This document shows positions 41,915-49,241 of a stretch of DNA of 49,241 bases, piece by piece. The notes under the pieces were generated by a model. The model had not been told where the DNA came from. It ran no database searches and saw only the letters and a list, made by a program, of their open reading frames with translations. Made by a program: the position numbers and the translations under genes. Position 1 is the first letter of the stretch. The number at the start of each line of letters is the position of its first letter. Source of the DNA: an uncultured Lachnospiraceae bacterium (GTDB lineage Bacteria > Bacillota > Clostridia > Lachnospirales > Lachnospiraceae); contig CAMBLG010000017.1 of the NCBI GenBank assembly GCA_945868435.1, forward strand, positions 1 to 49,241, written 5' to 3'.

Positions 41915-42787
41915 TTATCGTCTGTTATTATAAATCGATGTCAGATAAACCTGTTTGGCCTGCCCTGCTGCCCGCACAGCTTCAAACGCCTTTTGAGCCA
42001 CTTCCTCATCCTCAAAAAGTCCAAATACCGTCGGGCCGCTTCCACTCATCATGGCTGCCTTTGCCCCGGAATGAAGCATCTGTTCTTTAATCTGGTCTAT
42101 GACGGGATACTCCGGTATCGTCACAGACTCCAATACATTGCCCATATGGGCACACACACCATCCAGATCTTTGTTCCGTATATCCCGCACCAACGCATCA
42201 ATATCAGGATGCATGGTATGCTCATCCAGCTTTAAATTCTGATACACAAATTTGGTCGATACGGAAATCGGTGGCTTCGCGATCAGCACCGGACATTTTA
42301 CCATAGGCGGAAGCTGTGTCAATTTCTCACCGATCCCCTCCGCCAGTGCAGTCCCCCGCATCAGACAATACGGCACATCTGCTCCAAGCTTTACCCCGCG
42401 TTCCATCAATTCTTTTCTGCTTAATCCGAGATCATAAAGCTGATTCATGCCATAGAGCATTGCCGCCCCGTCCGTGCTGCCTCCTGCCATACCGGCCGCT
42501 ACCGGAATCCGCTTAGTCAGATTGACCTCCACGCCCTCCGTAATATCAAATTCCTCCATCAGAAGCTGTGCCGCCTTGTATACCAGATTGCTCTCATTCA
42601 CCGGCAAAAAGGACAGATTGGTGCGTATCCGAATCCCCGACTCCTTCGTCTTACGGATATCCAGCCGGTCGTACAGGTGTATGGTCTGCATGATCATCCG
42701 AACCTCGTGGTATCCATCCTCACGTCTTCCCGTCACATCCAGACCAAGATTGATCTTGGCCAATGCCTTCAATGTAATCTCATCCAT
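41915..42787 (-). CDS. ispE: 4-diphosphocytidyl-2-C-methyl-D-erythritol kinase
   Basis: A 290-residue GHMP kinase of the MEP isoprenoid pathway that phosphorylates CDP-methylerythritol. 'ALAKINLGLDVTGRREDGYHEVRMIMQTI' holds the substrate-binding and catalytic Lys. The ATP loop is 'KRIPVAAGMAGGSTDGAAML', and 'LGADVPYCLMRGTALAEGIGE' carries the catalytic Asp. 'MMSGSGPTVFGLF' is motif 3. The pathway is typical of Clostridia. A promoter (TTGAGC-17-TACAAT) lies about 50 bases upstream, so it starts its own unit with gntR. Confidence 0.95.
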   Translation of the reverse strand: MDEITLKALAKINLGLDVTGRREDGYHEVRMIMQTIHLYDRLDIRKTKESGIRIRTNLSFLPVNESNLVYKAAQLLMEEFDITEGVEVNLTKRIPVAAGMAGGSTDGAAMLYGMNQLYDLGLSRKELMERGVKLGADVPYCLMRGTALAEGIGEKLTQLPPMVKCPVLIAKPPISVSTKFVYQNLKLDEHTMHPDIDALVRDIRNKDLDGVCAHMGNVLESVTIPEYPVIDQIKEQMLHSGAKAAMMSGSGPTVFGLFEDEEVAQKAFEAVRAAGQAKQVYLTSIYNNRR

Positions 42788-42835
42788 AGATTTGCTGAAT
42801 TTGCCTTTCTTCGTTAGTGTATTCTGTATACAAGG

Positions 42836-42864
42836 ATTGTATCACAAAAAATACAATTGCTCAA
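42836..42864 (-). promoter_or_regulatory. ispE-gntR promoter
   Basis: On minus, TTGAGC (42859-42864), 17-base spacer, TACAAT (42836-42841), between the metal-transport permease gene and ispE. Confidence 0.6.
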
Positions 42865-42891
42865 GTGCAACGGTGTTTTCGCCGCCGCAAT

Positions 42892-43704
42892 CTATCGGTC
42901 CTTTCTTCCCCGCCAATAGGTGGCAAAGTAAATCACCGAAGCAATGATCACGATCATCGGTCCGGTTGCCACGTTGGTGTAATAGGATAAAACCAAGCCC
43001 AAAATTCCGGAAAATACCGAGAATATCACAGAAAACAGGTGATATTCCCGCATATTGGAGGACAGATTTCTTGCCGATGCCGCCGGCAAAATAAGCAGCG
43101 CATTGATGATCAGAATCCCGACCCACTTAATCGACAGCATAACGATGAGCGCCACCAGTACCGCAAACATATTATCCATGACCTTTACCGGAATATCCTT
43201 GCTCTTGGCCAATGCCCGATGAATACAGACCGCATTCAACCAGTTAAAACATACCAGCCAGAATACAATCGTCACCCCAAAGATCACTACCAGATACAGA
43301 ATCTCCCGATTTGTGATACTTAATACATCTCCAACCAAAATGCTTGAATATTTACTGAAGTTGCCCCCCTTGGACAGGATGGCCAGTCCGACAGCCACGG
43401 AACAGGATGAAAAAACAGAAATAATCGTATCCGTGGAAGCCGTATTAGCACTTCCGATCTTATTGAGAAGCAGCGCAAACACAATGGCAAAAAGTACCAT
43501 TGCAAGACTTGTGTCCTGCATACCGCACACAACCCCCACAGCAATTCCGGTCAATGCGGAATGCCCCAGGGCGTCGGAAAAATACGCCATTTTCTTATTG
43601 ACGATCATCGTTCCCATCAGGCCGAAAAGCGGCGTGATAATGAGAATTGCAAACAGTGCGCTTCGCATAAATCCATAGTCTAACCAGGAGGTCCAATCAA
43701 TCAT
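42892..43704 (-). CDS. Zinc/manganese-type ABC transporter permease (ZnuB-like)
   Basis: A 270-residue ABC-3 family permease with about eight helices. 'NKKMAYFSDALGHSALTGIAVG' is the conserved coupling region and 'LSIKWVGILIINALLILPAASARNLS' is the late family motif. It forms the membrane pore for the ATPase and binding lipoprotein encoded just upstream. Its start at 43704 overlaps the end of the ATPase gene by 8 bases; a longer frame lies inside the ATPase. The metal, zinc or manganese, cannot be settled by the permease alone. Confidence 0.93.
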   Translation of the reverse strand: MIDWTSWLDYGFMRSALFAILIITPLFGLMGTMIVNKKMAYFSDALGHSALTGIAVGVVCGMQDTSLAMVLFAIVFALLLNKIGSANTASTDTIISVFSSCSVAVGLAILSKGGNFSKYSSILVGDVLSITNREILYLVVIFGVTIVFWLVCFNWLNAVCIHRALAKSKDIPVKVMDNMFAVLVALIVMLSIKWVGILIINALLILPAASARNLSSNMREYHLFSVIFSVFSGILGLVLSYYTNVATGPMIVIIASVIYFATYWRGRKDR

Positions 43705-44470
43705 CGCTTCTCTCCTCCTTGATCCATCGTTCTTCTTTGTCAATTGCAAAAATGCGTTCAAACTCTGCACTTTCAAACACATCCTTTGCACTTCCCTGCT
43801 TGACTACGGTCTGGTCCAAAAGCACAACATGATCCGCATATCTGCGCACATAATCCAGATCATGGGAAATCAAAATAATTGCCAGATCATAATGCTTTTT
43901 CAGATAATCCATGGTCTCGAAAAACAGTTCCATACCATTTTGATCAATGCCGGACACCGGTTCATCCAGAAGTAACAGATTCGGCTCGTCCATAATGGCA
44001 AGAGAGAGCAGTACTCTCTGCAGCTGTCCTCCGGACAGATTGCACACCTGTTTGTCAATCAGATCCTCTGCCTCGAACACCCGGAGCGCCCGACGGATTT
44101 TCTCCTGAACCTTGCGGCTTTTCGGCAGAAAAACCGGATAATGCGACTCAAAGCTTGCCAGAAGATCATACACACTTACCGGCGTATTTTTCTCGATATT
44201 CACCGACTGCGGCACATACCCGATTTTCAGTCGCTGCATACGGCCGTCCTTGGTATCCTTGAACTCGATCTCTCCGGTGTGTGGGATATCATCCAGCATC
44301 GCCCGGATCAATGTGGATTTTCCCGCACCGTTCTTACCGATGACCGCATTGAGCGAGCCACAGTGAATATGCAGGTTCACATCCTTAAGCACCACCTGCT
44401 CGCCGAAGGTAACACCCAAATGATTCACCTTGATGCAATGAAACCCGCATGGGGTTATAATTTTTCGCAT
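43697..44470 (-). CDS. Metal ABC transporter ATPase (ZnuC-like)
   Basis: A 257-residue ABC ATPase. Walker A is 'GKNGAGKSTL', the Q-loop region is 'IGYVPQSVNIEKNTPVSVYDLL', the signature is 'NLSGGQLQRVLLSLAI', Walker B is 'LLLLDEPVSGID', and the switch His is in 'ILISHDLDYV'. Pattern and context match ZnuC/MntB-type importers. It lies 43 bases after the binding-protein gene and overlaps the permease gene by 8 bases, so the three form one znuA-C-B-like unit. Confidence 0.93.
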   Translation of the reverse strand: MRKIITPCGFHCIKVNHLGVTFGEQVVLKDVNLHIHCGSLNAVIGKNGAGKSTLIRAMLDDIPHTGEIEFKDTKDGRMQRLKIGYVPQSVNIEKNTPVSVYDLLASFESHYPVFLPKSRKVQEKIRRALRVFEAEDLIDKQVCNLSGGQLQRVLLSLAIMDEPNLLLLDEPVSGIDQNGMELFFETMDYLKKHYDLAIILISHDLDYVRRYADHVVLLDQTVVKQGSAKDVFESAEFERIFAIDKEERWIKEERSDD

Positions 44471-44513
44471 ACGCTATCTCTCCATCTCTCTTCCTTCTTT
44501 ATAAACCTCTGCG

Positions 44514-45419
44514 CTATTTCACAAAATAAGCTTCCAGAAGCTCAATATTATGCTCCATGCCAAGAAGATAGCTGTCAGCCTCATAATCTCCCCGGTTCAG
44601 CGGATCCAGATAAATAACGGAGACATCCGCTTCCTTCTGCACGGTCTCTGCCATGCTTTTGCCATACAATTCTTCTGCCAGAATAAGAGACGCTCCATCC
44701 TCATTAATTGCCCGAAGAACTTCCGATACTTCCCCCGCACTGACCTGTCTTTCCTCGTCCAGATCCATCACGCAGCTCACCTGCATACCATAGTCGTCAG
44801 CCACGTAATCATACGCTTCATGGAACAAGATCACATCCGTTCCCTCAGCCGCCTCCGCCACTGTCTGCTGGCGTTCTTCCAGCCGCATCAGTTTGGAATC
44901 GTAAATTTCAGCGTTTTCCTCATAGAGCGCACGGTTATCAGGATCTGCTTTTGCAAGGCCCATCGCAATGGTCTGCACCATTTCGCGGTACATGCCCACG
45001 CTCATCCACGCATGGGCGTTAGTCTCGTCGCCATCCGATAAAAGCTCCAGATACTCACAGGTGGAAACGATCGTAAGATTGGGATATGCCTTGGCCACAT
45101 CCTCCATAAATGCTTCGATTCCACCGCCATTGATAATAAATACATCCGCTGTACTTAAGAGCTTCATATCCTCCGGCGTAAGCTGAAAATCATGCAGACA
45201 TCCGGTCTGTGGTTCTGAGAGATTCTGCAGCTTTACCCCCGGTGCATCTCCCACCACATTCATGGCAGCCACATACATCGGATAAAAGGAGGTTACCACC
45301 GTCAGCTCCTCTTTGGACGTATCTCCTTCACTGTAATTCACATAGAGATTTGTAAATCCCATGCCTGCCACAAGAATGACACACAGCATTACCACAACAA
45401 ACACATACTTGTTTTTCAT
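44514..45419 (-). CDS. Metal-binding lipoprotein of the ABC importer (ZnuA-like)
   Basis: A 301-residue cluster A-I solute-binding protein with an N-terminal membrane segment ('YVFVVVMLCVILVAGMGF') and no clean lipobox Cys, so it may be anchored by an uncleaved signal. Metal ligands are suggested by His in 'CLHDFQLTPEDM', 'NAHAWMSV' and 'LFHEAYDYVADDYGM' plus Asp in 'IYLDPL', a three-His-one-Asp/Glu pattern. There is no His-rich loop. The start at 45419 follows GGGAAG. It lies only 24 bases after engB, so it may be read from the clpX-lon-engB side. Zinc is the likeliest metal, with manganese possible. Confidence 0.9.
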   Translation of the reverse strand: MKNKYVFVVVMLCVILVAGMGFTNLYVNYSEGDTSKEELTVVTSFYPMYVAAMNVVGDAPGVKLQNLSEPQTGCLHDFQLTPEDMKLLSTADVFIINGGGIEAFMEDVAKAYPNLTIVSTCEYLELLSDGDETNAHAWMSVGMYREMVQTIAMGLAKADPDNRALYEENAEIYDSKLMRLEERQQTVAEAAEGTDVILFHEAYDYVADDYGMQVSCVMDLDEERQVSAGEVSEVLRAINEDGASLILAEELYGKSMAETVQKEADVSVIYLDPLNRGDYEADSYLLGMEHNIELLEAYFVK

Positions 45420-45443
45420 TATTCTTCCCACTCTCAAATTCTT

Positions 45444-46211
45444 TCATGATTTCTTTTTTGCAGCCGATTTTTTCTTCGCTTTCTTCAGAGTTTTCCTGGC
45501 TACCGGACGGTCTGTTTTCTTCCAGCGGGCCTTTTTCTCCGGCTTCGCATCCTCTGTCTTCTGTTCGTCGGAAACGGTTTGTGCATCCTTATTTTTTCGC
45601 TCGAGTTCTTCTTTCACGTGCTCTGGAAGCTCAATCAGCGAATCAATGAGCGCCCAAATCTCTTCACGCCCTTCTTTGGTCTCCGCGGAAAACGGAATCA
45701 CAATGGTATCCGGCTCTACCTGCAGTACCTGGCGGATTGTCTGTACATGTCGGGCAACCTGTCCCTTTTTCAGCTTGTCTGCTTTAGTGGCAATAATGAT
45801 TGGAGCAAAGCCCTGGTCGACCATCCACTCATACATGAGCTGATCGTTCTCCGATGGATCGTGCCGGATATCAATGAGCAGGAACACTGCTTTCAGACGC
45901 TTCGACGTGTGAAGATAGTTCTCGATCATCTGCCCCCACTTGGCCTTGATCTCCACATTGGCATTGGCGTAGCCATAGCCCGGAAGATCCACGAGATACA
46001 TGGAATCATTGATATTATAAAAATTGATGGTCTGTGTCTTTCCCGGTTGGGAAGAAGTGCGCGCCAACGCCTTTCGGTTCATCAGGGCATTGATCAGTGA
46101 CGACTTGCCCACGTTGGATTTCCCGGCAAAAGCCACCTCATCATAAATATTGTCCGGAATCGTACTTGTAATTCCGCACACGATTTCCAGACAGACGTTT
46201 TTGATAACCAT
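45444..46211 (-). CDS. engB: Ribosome-biogenesis GTPase EngB (YsxC/YihA)
   Basis: A 255-residue GTPase needed for 50S subunit assembly. G1 is 'GKSNVGKSSLINALM', G3 'LVDLPGYGYA', G4 'ATKADK' and G5 near 'IPFSAETKEG'. The core ends near residue 200, the usual length. An added C-terminal tail (about 200-255) is extremely rich in Lys, Ala and Arg and ends AKKKSAAKKKS; it probably touches rRNA. The start at 46211 has GGAG a few bases upstream. It lies 49 bases after lon. Confidence 0.94.
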   Translation of the reverse strand: MVIKNVCLEIVCGITSTIPDNIYDEVAFAGKSNVGKSSLINALMNRKALARTSSQPGKTQTINFYNINDSMYLVDLPGYGYANANVEIKAKWGQMIENYLHTSKRLKAVFLLIDIRHDPSENDQLMYEWMVDQGFAPIIIATKADKLKKGQVARHVQTIRQVLQVEPDTIVIPFSAETKEGREEIWALIDSLIELPEHVKEELERKNKDAQTVSDEQKTEDAKPEKKARWKKTDRPVARKTLKKAKKKSAAKKKS

Positions 46212-46260
46212 ATCTTCTCCTTCCCTCTTGAAAGCCATTAAACTATTAACAAAGGCTGCC

Positions 46261-48576
46261 TTATGCAAACGCAGCCTTCGTTACCTGTTCCATATGTTCT
46301 ACCAAAAGGATTTCCATCCCCTCAGTAATCTCTTCTGAAATCTCGCTCAGATCCTTCTCGTTCTCCTTCGGGATGCAGACCGTCTGCATTCCGGCATTCT
46401 TCGCCGCCAGAAGCTTCTCTTTTAAGCCTCCGATTGGAAGCACCCGGCCCCGGAGCGTAATCTCTCCGGTCATGGCAATGTCCGCGCGCACCGGCTTACC
46501 TGTCACAGCGGACAGCATGGCAAGAGCCATGGTAATACCCGCAGAAGGACCATCCTTCGGAACTGCCCCCTCCGGGATATGAATGTGGATATCATGCTCC
46601 TTAAAATAATCCGGAGCAATTCCATACTCCTCACTGATGGAGCGGATGTAACTGATTCCCGCCCGGGCGGATTCCTTCATGACATCGCCCAGCTTTCCGG
46701 TAAGCACAAGTTCACCCTTGCCCGGCATCACATTCACTTCGATCTCAAGGGTAACGCCTCCGACGCTGGTCCAGGCCAGGCCGCGGACAATCCCCACTTC
46801 ATCCTTTTTATTCTTCTTATCCTGACGATATTTTTTCTTGCCCAGATATTCCTCTAAATTATTGCGGGAAATGCGAATCTTGTCCTCTTCCCCCTGATAA
46901 ATCTTTCTTGCAGCCTTGCGGCAGATTTCACCAAGCTTTCGCTCCAGTTCACGGACCCCGGCCTCTCTGGTGTAAAAACGGATAATTTCCTGCATGGCCT
47001 TGTCGTTGATTTTCAACTGGGAAGCCTTGAGCCCGTTCTTTTCGAGCTGCTTTCCCATCAGATGCTCCTTTGCAATGTGGAACTTCTCATTCTCCGTATA
47101 ACTGGACACTTCAATAATCTCCATACGGTCCAGAAGCGGCTTCGGAATATCCTGCATAGCATTGGCCGTCGCAATGAAAAGCACCTCAGACAGATCCACC
47201 GGGAGTTCCACATAGTGATCCCGGAATTTGCTGTTCTGTTCACTGTCCAGCACCTCCAAAAGTGCCGCAGAGGTATCTCCCTTGTAGTCACTGCTGACCT
47301 TGTCGATCTCATCCAGAAGCATCAGCGGATTTTTTACTCCTGCCGTGCGAAGCCCCGCTACAATACGTCCCGGCATTGCACCGATATAGGTTCTGCGGTG
47401 TCCGCGGATCTCCGCCTCATCCCGCACGCCGCCCAGACATACGCGGACGTATTTCTTGTCCAGCGCTCTTGCAATGGAGCGGGCGATACTGGTCTTACCG
47501 GTTCCCGGTGGTCCCACCAGACAGATGATCGGGCTCTCGCCCTTGCTGGTCAGATTCCGCACTGCAAGGAACTCGATCACACGCTCTTTGACCTTCTGAA
47601 GACCATAATGATCCTCGTCCAGAATCTCCTGAGCATGAGTCAAATCCTCATTATCCGTTGACATCTTATCCCAGGGCAGCTCCAAAAGAGTTTCAATGTA
47701 GCCACGGCTGACCGTACTCTCAGAGGAATTGGAGCTGATACCGCGAAAACGCTGAATCTCCTTGTGAATACGTTCCCTCACTTCCTGCGAGCAGGTAAGC
47801 TCCCTCAACCGGTTCTCATACCCTTCTGCGTCGGAATCGGTGTTGGTCTCACCCAGTTCCTCCCGAATGAGCGCCATCTGCTCCCGCAGTACATATTCCT
47901 TCTGATGCTTTTCTACGCGCTCTCTCACCTTCTGCTGAAAATCATTTTTGATGGCAAGAACCTCGATTTCCCGCAGAAGCATACTAAGAAGCACTTCATA
48001 CCGCTGTGTCAGCGAAATTGCTTCCAAAAGCTTCTGCTTCTCGCTGTAGCGCACCGGAAGATTGTTGCCCACATAATCCAAAAGCCTTGACAGATCCCAG
48101 ATTTTTCCGACCTGCTGCAGAACATCCTGTGCCAGCTTGCCATGAATTTTGGCATACTTGGTAAAGGTTTCCTGCACGCTCATGATCATGGCTTCTTTCG
48201 CCTGCGCCGGAAGTTCTTCCTCATCCTCCTGTCCGTATGCGATAACCCGAACCTCAATATATTCGGTATTCTCAGTATATCCATATACCTCCGCCCGATT
48301 CGTGCCCTCCACAAGAATACGCACAATATCATTTTGTAATTTGATTACCTGCTTGACCTCTGCCACAATTCCGATGCCATACAGGCCATCCGTCCCCGGA
48401 TTCTCCTGCTCCACATCCCTCTGGGTCACAAGGAAAATACGCTGATCCATTGCCATGGCAGCCTCCACCGCCCGCATAGAACGGTCTCTGCTTATGTCAA
48501 AATGCGCAATCATCCCCGGCAGAATCGTCATTCCCCGCAACGCCACCGCAGGTAATGTTAATGCTGTATCTTTCAC
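46261..48576 (-). CDS. lon: ATP-dependent protease Lon
   Basis: A 771-residue Lon protease. The N-terminal substrate domain starts '[34 protein letters not shown]'. A coiled linker leads to the AAA+ module with Walker A '[18 protein letters not shown]' and Walker B '[11 protein letters not shown]'. The C-terminal protease domain has the catalytic Ser in '[12 protein letters not shown]' and Lys in '[12 protein letters not shown]'. Length is typical for bacterial LonA. It degrades misfolded and regulatory proteins and lies 47 bases after clpX, an order shared with many Firmicutes (clpX-lon-engB). No CtsR- or CIRCE-like site is visible inside the window. Confidence 0.97.
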   Translation of the reverse strand: MKDTALTLPAVALRGMTILPGMIAHFDISRDRSMRAVEAAMAMDQRIFLVTQRDVEQENPGTDGLYGIGIVAEVKQVIKLQNDIVRILVEGTNRAEVYGYTENTEYIEVRVIAYGQEDEEELPAQAKEAMIMSVQETFTKYAKIHGKLAQDVLQQVGKIWDLSRLLDYVGNNLPVRYSEKQKLLEAISLTQRYEVLLSMLLREIEVLAIKNDFQQKVRERVEKHQKEYVLREQMALIREELGETNTDSDAEGYENRLRELTCSQEVRERIHKEIQRFRGISSNSSESTVSRGYIETLLELPWDKMSTDNEDLTHAQEILDEDHYGLQKVKERVIEFLAVRNLTSKGESPIICLVGPPGTGKTSIARSIARALDKKYVRVCLGGVRDEAEIRGHRRTYIGAMPGRIVAGLRTAGVKNPLMLLDEIDKVSSDYKGDTSAALLEVLDSEQNSKFRDHYVELPVDLSEVLFIATANAMQDIPKPLLDRMEIIEVSSYTENEKFHIAKEHLMGKQLEKNGLKASQLKINDKAMQEIIRFYTREAGVRELERKLGEICRKAARKIYQGEEDKIRISRNNLEEYLGKKKYRQDKKNKKDEVGIVRGLAWTSVGGVTLEIEVNVMPGKGELVLTGKLGDVMKESARAGISYIRSISEEYGIAPDYFKEHDIHIHIPEGAVPKDGPSAGITMALAMLSAVTGKPVRADIAMTGEITLRGRVLPIGGLKEKLLAAKNAGMQTVCIPKENEKDLSEISEEITEGMEILLVEHMEQVTKAAFA

Positions 48577-48623
48577 CTATACTTCTCCTGTGAATCCTAC
48601 TTTCAAAACTCTGGCTTTCCGAA

Positions 48624-49241
48624 TTACGATGCCAGTTCCTTGGTCTCAGCCATACCCGTTTGCGGAAGCTCCAAGTGTTCTTCTTCCTCGATGGCAAGGT
48701 TTTTCTCAACCAGTTCTTTGTCAATCACACAGCGGCTGATGGACTCGTCAGACGGGATGCGATACATCAGATCCAGCATGATCGTCTCCATAATCGCACG
48801 AAGTCCACGGGCTCCGGTCTTTCTCTCCAAAGCCTTATCCGCAATCGCAACAATGGCATCATCCGTAAACTCCAGACCCACACCATCCAGTTCAAACAGC
48901 TTCGTATACTGCTTCAGCAGAGAATTCTTCGGCTCCTTCAAAATGCGGATCAGAGCATCCCGATCCAAAGAATCCAAAGACACCGTAATCGGCACTCGTC
49001 CGATAAACTCCGGAATCAATCCGAACTTAACGAAGTCCTGTGGCAGTGCGCGCTTGAACGCCTTGCCCACATTCATCTCATCTTTGGACTTAACCTCTGC
49101 ATTAAAACCGATGGATGACATATCCATGCGTGACTCAATAATCTTCTCCAGACCATCAAAAGCACCGCCGCAGATAAACAAAATGTTGGTGGTATCGATC
49201 GGGATCAGCTCCTGCTGCGGATGCTTTCTTCCTCCCTGTGG
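48624..49241 (-). CDS. clpX: ATP-dependent Clp protease ATPase subunit ClpX, C-terminal part
   Basis: The last 206 codons of clpX; the start lies beyond the right edge. Visible are '[33 protein letters not shown]', the pore and substrate region, '[34 protein letters not shown]' (sensor and Arg finger area), '[30 protein letters not shown]' and '[29 protein letters not shown]'. It unfolds proteins for ClpP and is probably the first visible gene of a clpX-lon-engB transcript. The missing 5' part carries the zinc-binding and Walker motifs. Confidence 0.96.
   Translation of the reverse strand, partial: PQGGRKHPQQELIPIDTTNILFICGGAFDGLEKIIESRMDMSSIGFNAEVKSKDEMNVGKAFKRALPQDFVKFGLIPEFIGRVPITVSLDSLDRDALIRILKEPKNSLLKQYTKLFELDGVGLEFTDDAIVAIADKALERKTGARGLRAIMETIMLDLMYRIPSDESISRCVIDKELVEKNLAIEEEEHLELPQTGMAETKELAS

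Overview
The window looks like a chromosomal segment of a spore-forming, anaerobic gut Clostridia, most likely Lachnospiraceae. This is inferred from gene content, not from a database search. The pointers are a SCIFF ranthipeptide locus (scfA/scfB), the sporulation gene spoIIR, a gerABC-type germinant receptor, a crotonase (crt), fused SecDF, a GH53 galactanase, and strong AGGAGG ribosome sites. Almost every gene is on the minus strand; only three clear genes are on plus: pncB (7437-8900), a MATE transporter (17309-18634) and a small membrane protein (35936-36460). I see no rRNA, tRNA, CRISPR array or intact transposase.

Layout. 1-2250 is an AT-rich accessory patch: a PIN/Phd toxin-antitoxin pair with a palindromic promoter, a DUF6061-like protein, an oriT-like cluster of inverted repeats and an SF0329-like protein. 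2297-7198 holds envelope and signalling genes (VanZ-like, VanY-like, and an OmpR-type regulator, kinase and membrane-protein operon). 7437-11811 is NAD metabolism: pncB converging on nadB-nadC-niaR. 11992-14179 is a UDP-galactopyranose mutase and a glycosyltransferase. 14607-24111 is carbohydrate and housekeeping material: mutY, a GH13 amylase, MATE, crt, a GH53 galactanase lipoprotein, and a PTS EIIC fused to an EAL domain. 24200-36955 is translation, export and folding: serS, asparaginase, glyA, secDF with the SCIFF maturase and peptide, asnS and a lipoprotein PPIase. 37055-41157 is the spore module (spoIIR, gerC-like, gerB, gerA). 41225-49241 is gntR, ispE, a Zn/Mn-type ABC importer, engB, lon and the 3' part of clpX.

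The strongest non-genic discovery is a pair of about 196-bp non-coding elements (3940-4135 and 21733-21929). They share near-identical 17-18 bp terminal inverted repeats, each is flanked by an 8-bp target duplication, and their internal hairpins are kept by compensatory changes even where the sequence differs. This is a MITE-like mobile element that appears to carry a conserved RNA or DNA fold. Copy B has landed inside a second, 57-bp hairpin just upstream of the galactanase gene. Other points of interest are the sugar-transporter/c-di-GMP phosphodiesterase fusion, two hairpins between the SCIFF peptide and its maturase, an unannotated 33-residue membrane peptide whose ribosome site lies in a hairpin, and palindromes overlapping the promoters of the toxin-antitoxin pair and crt.
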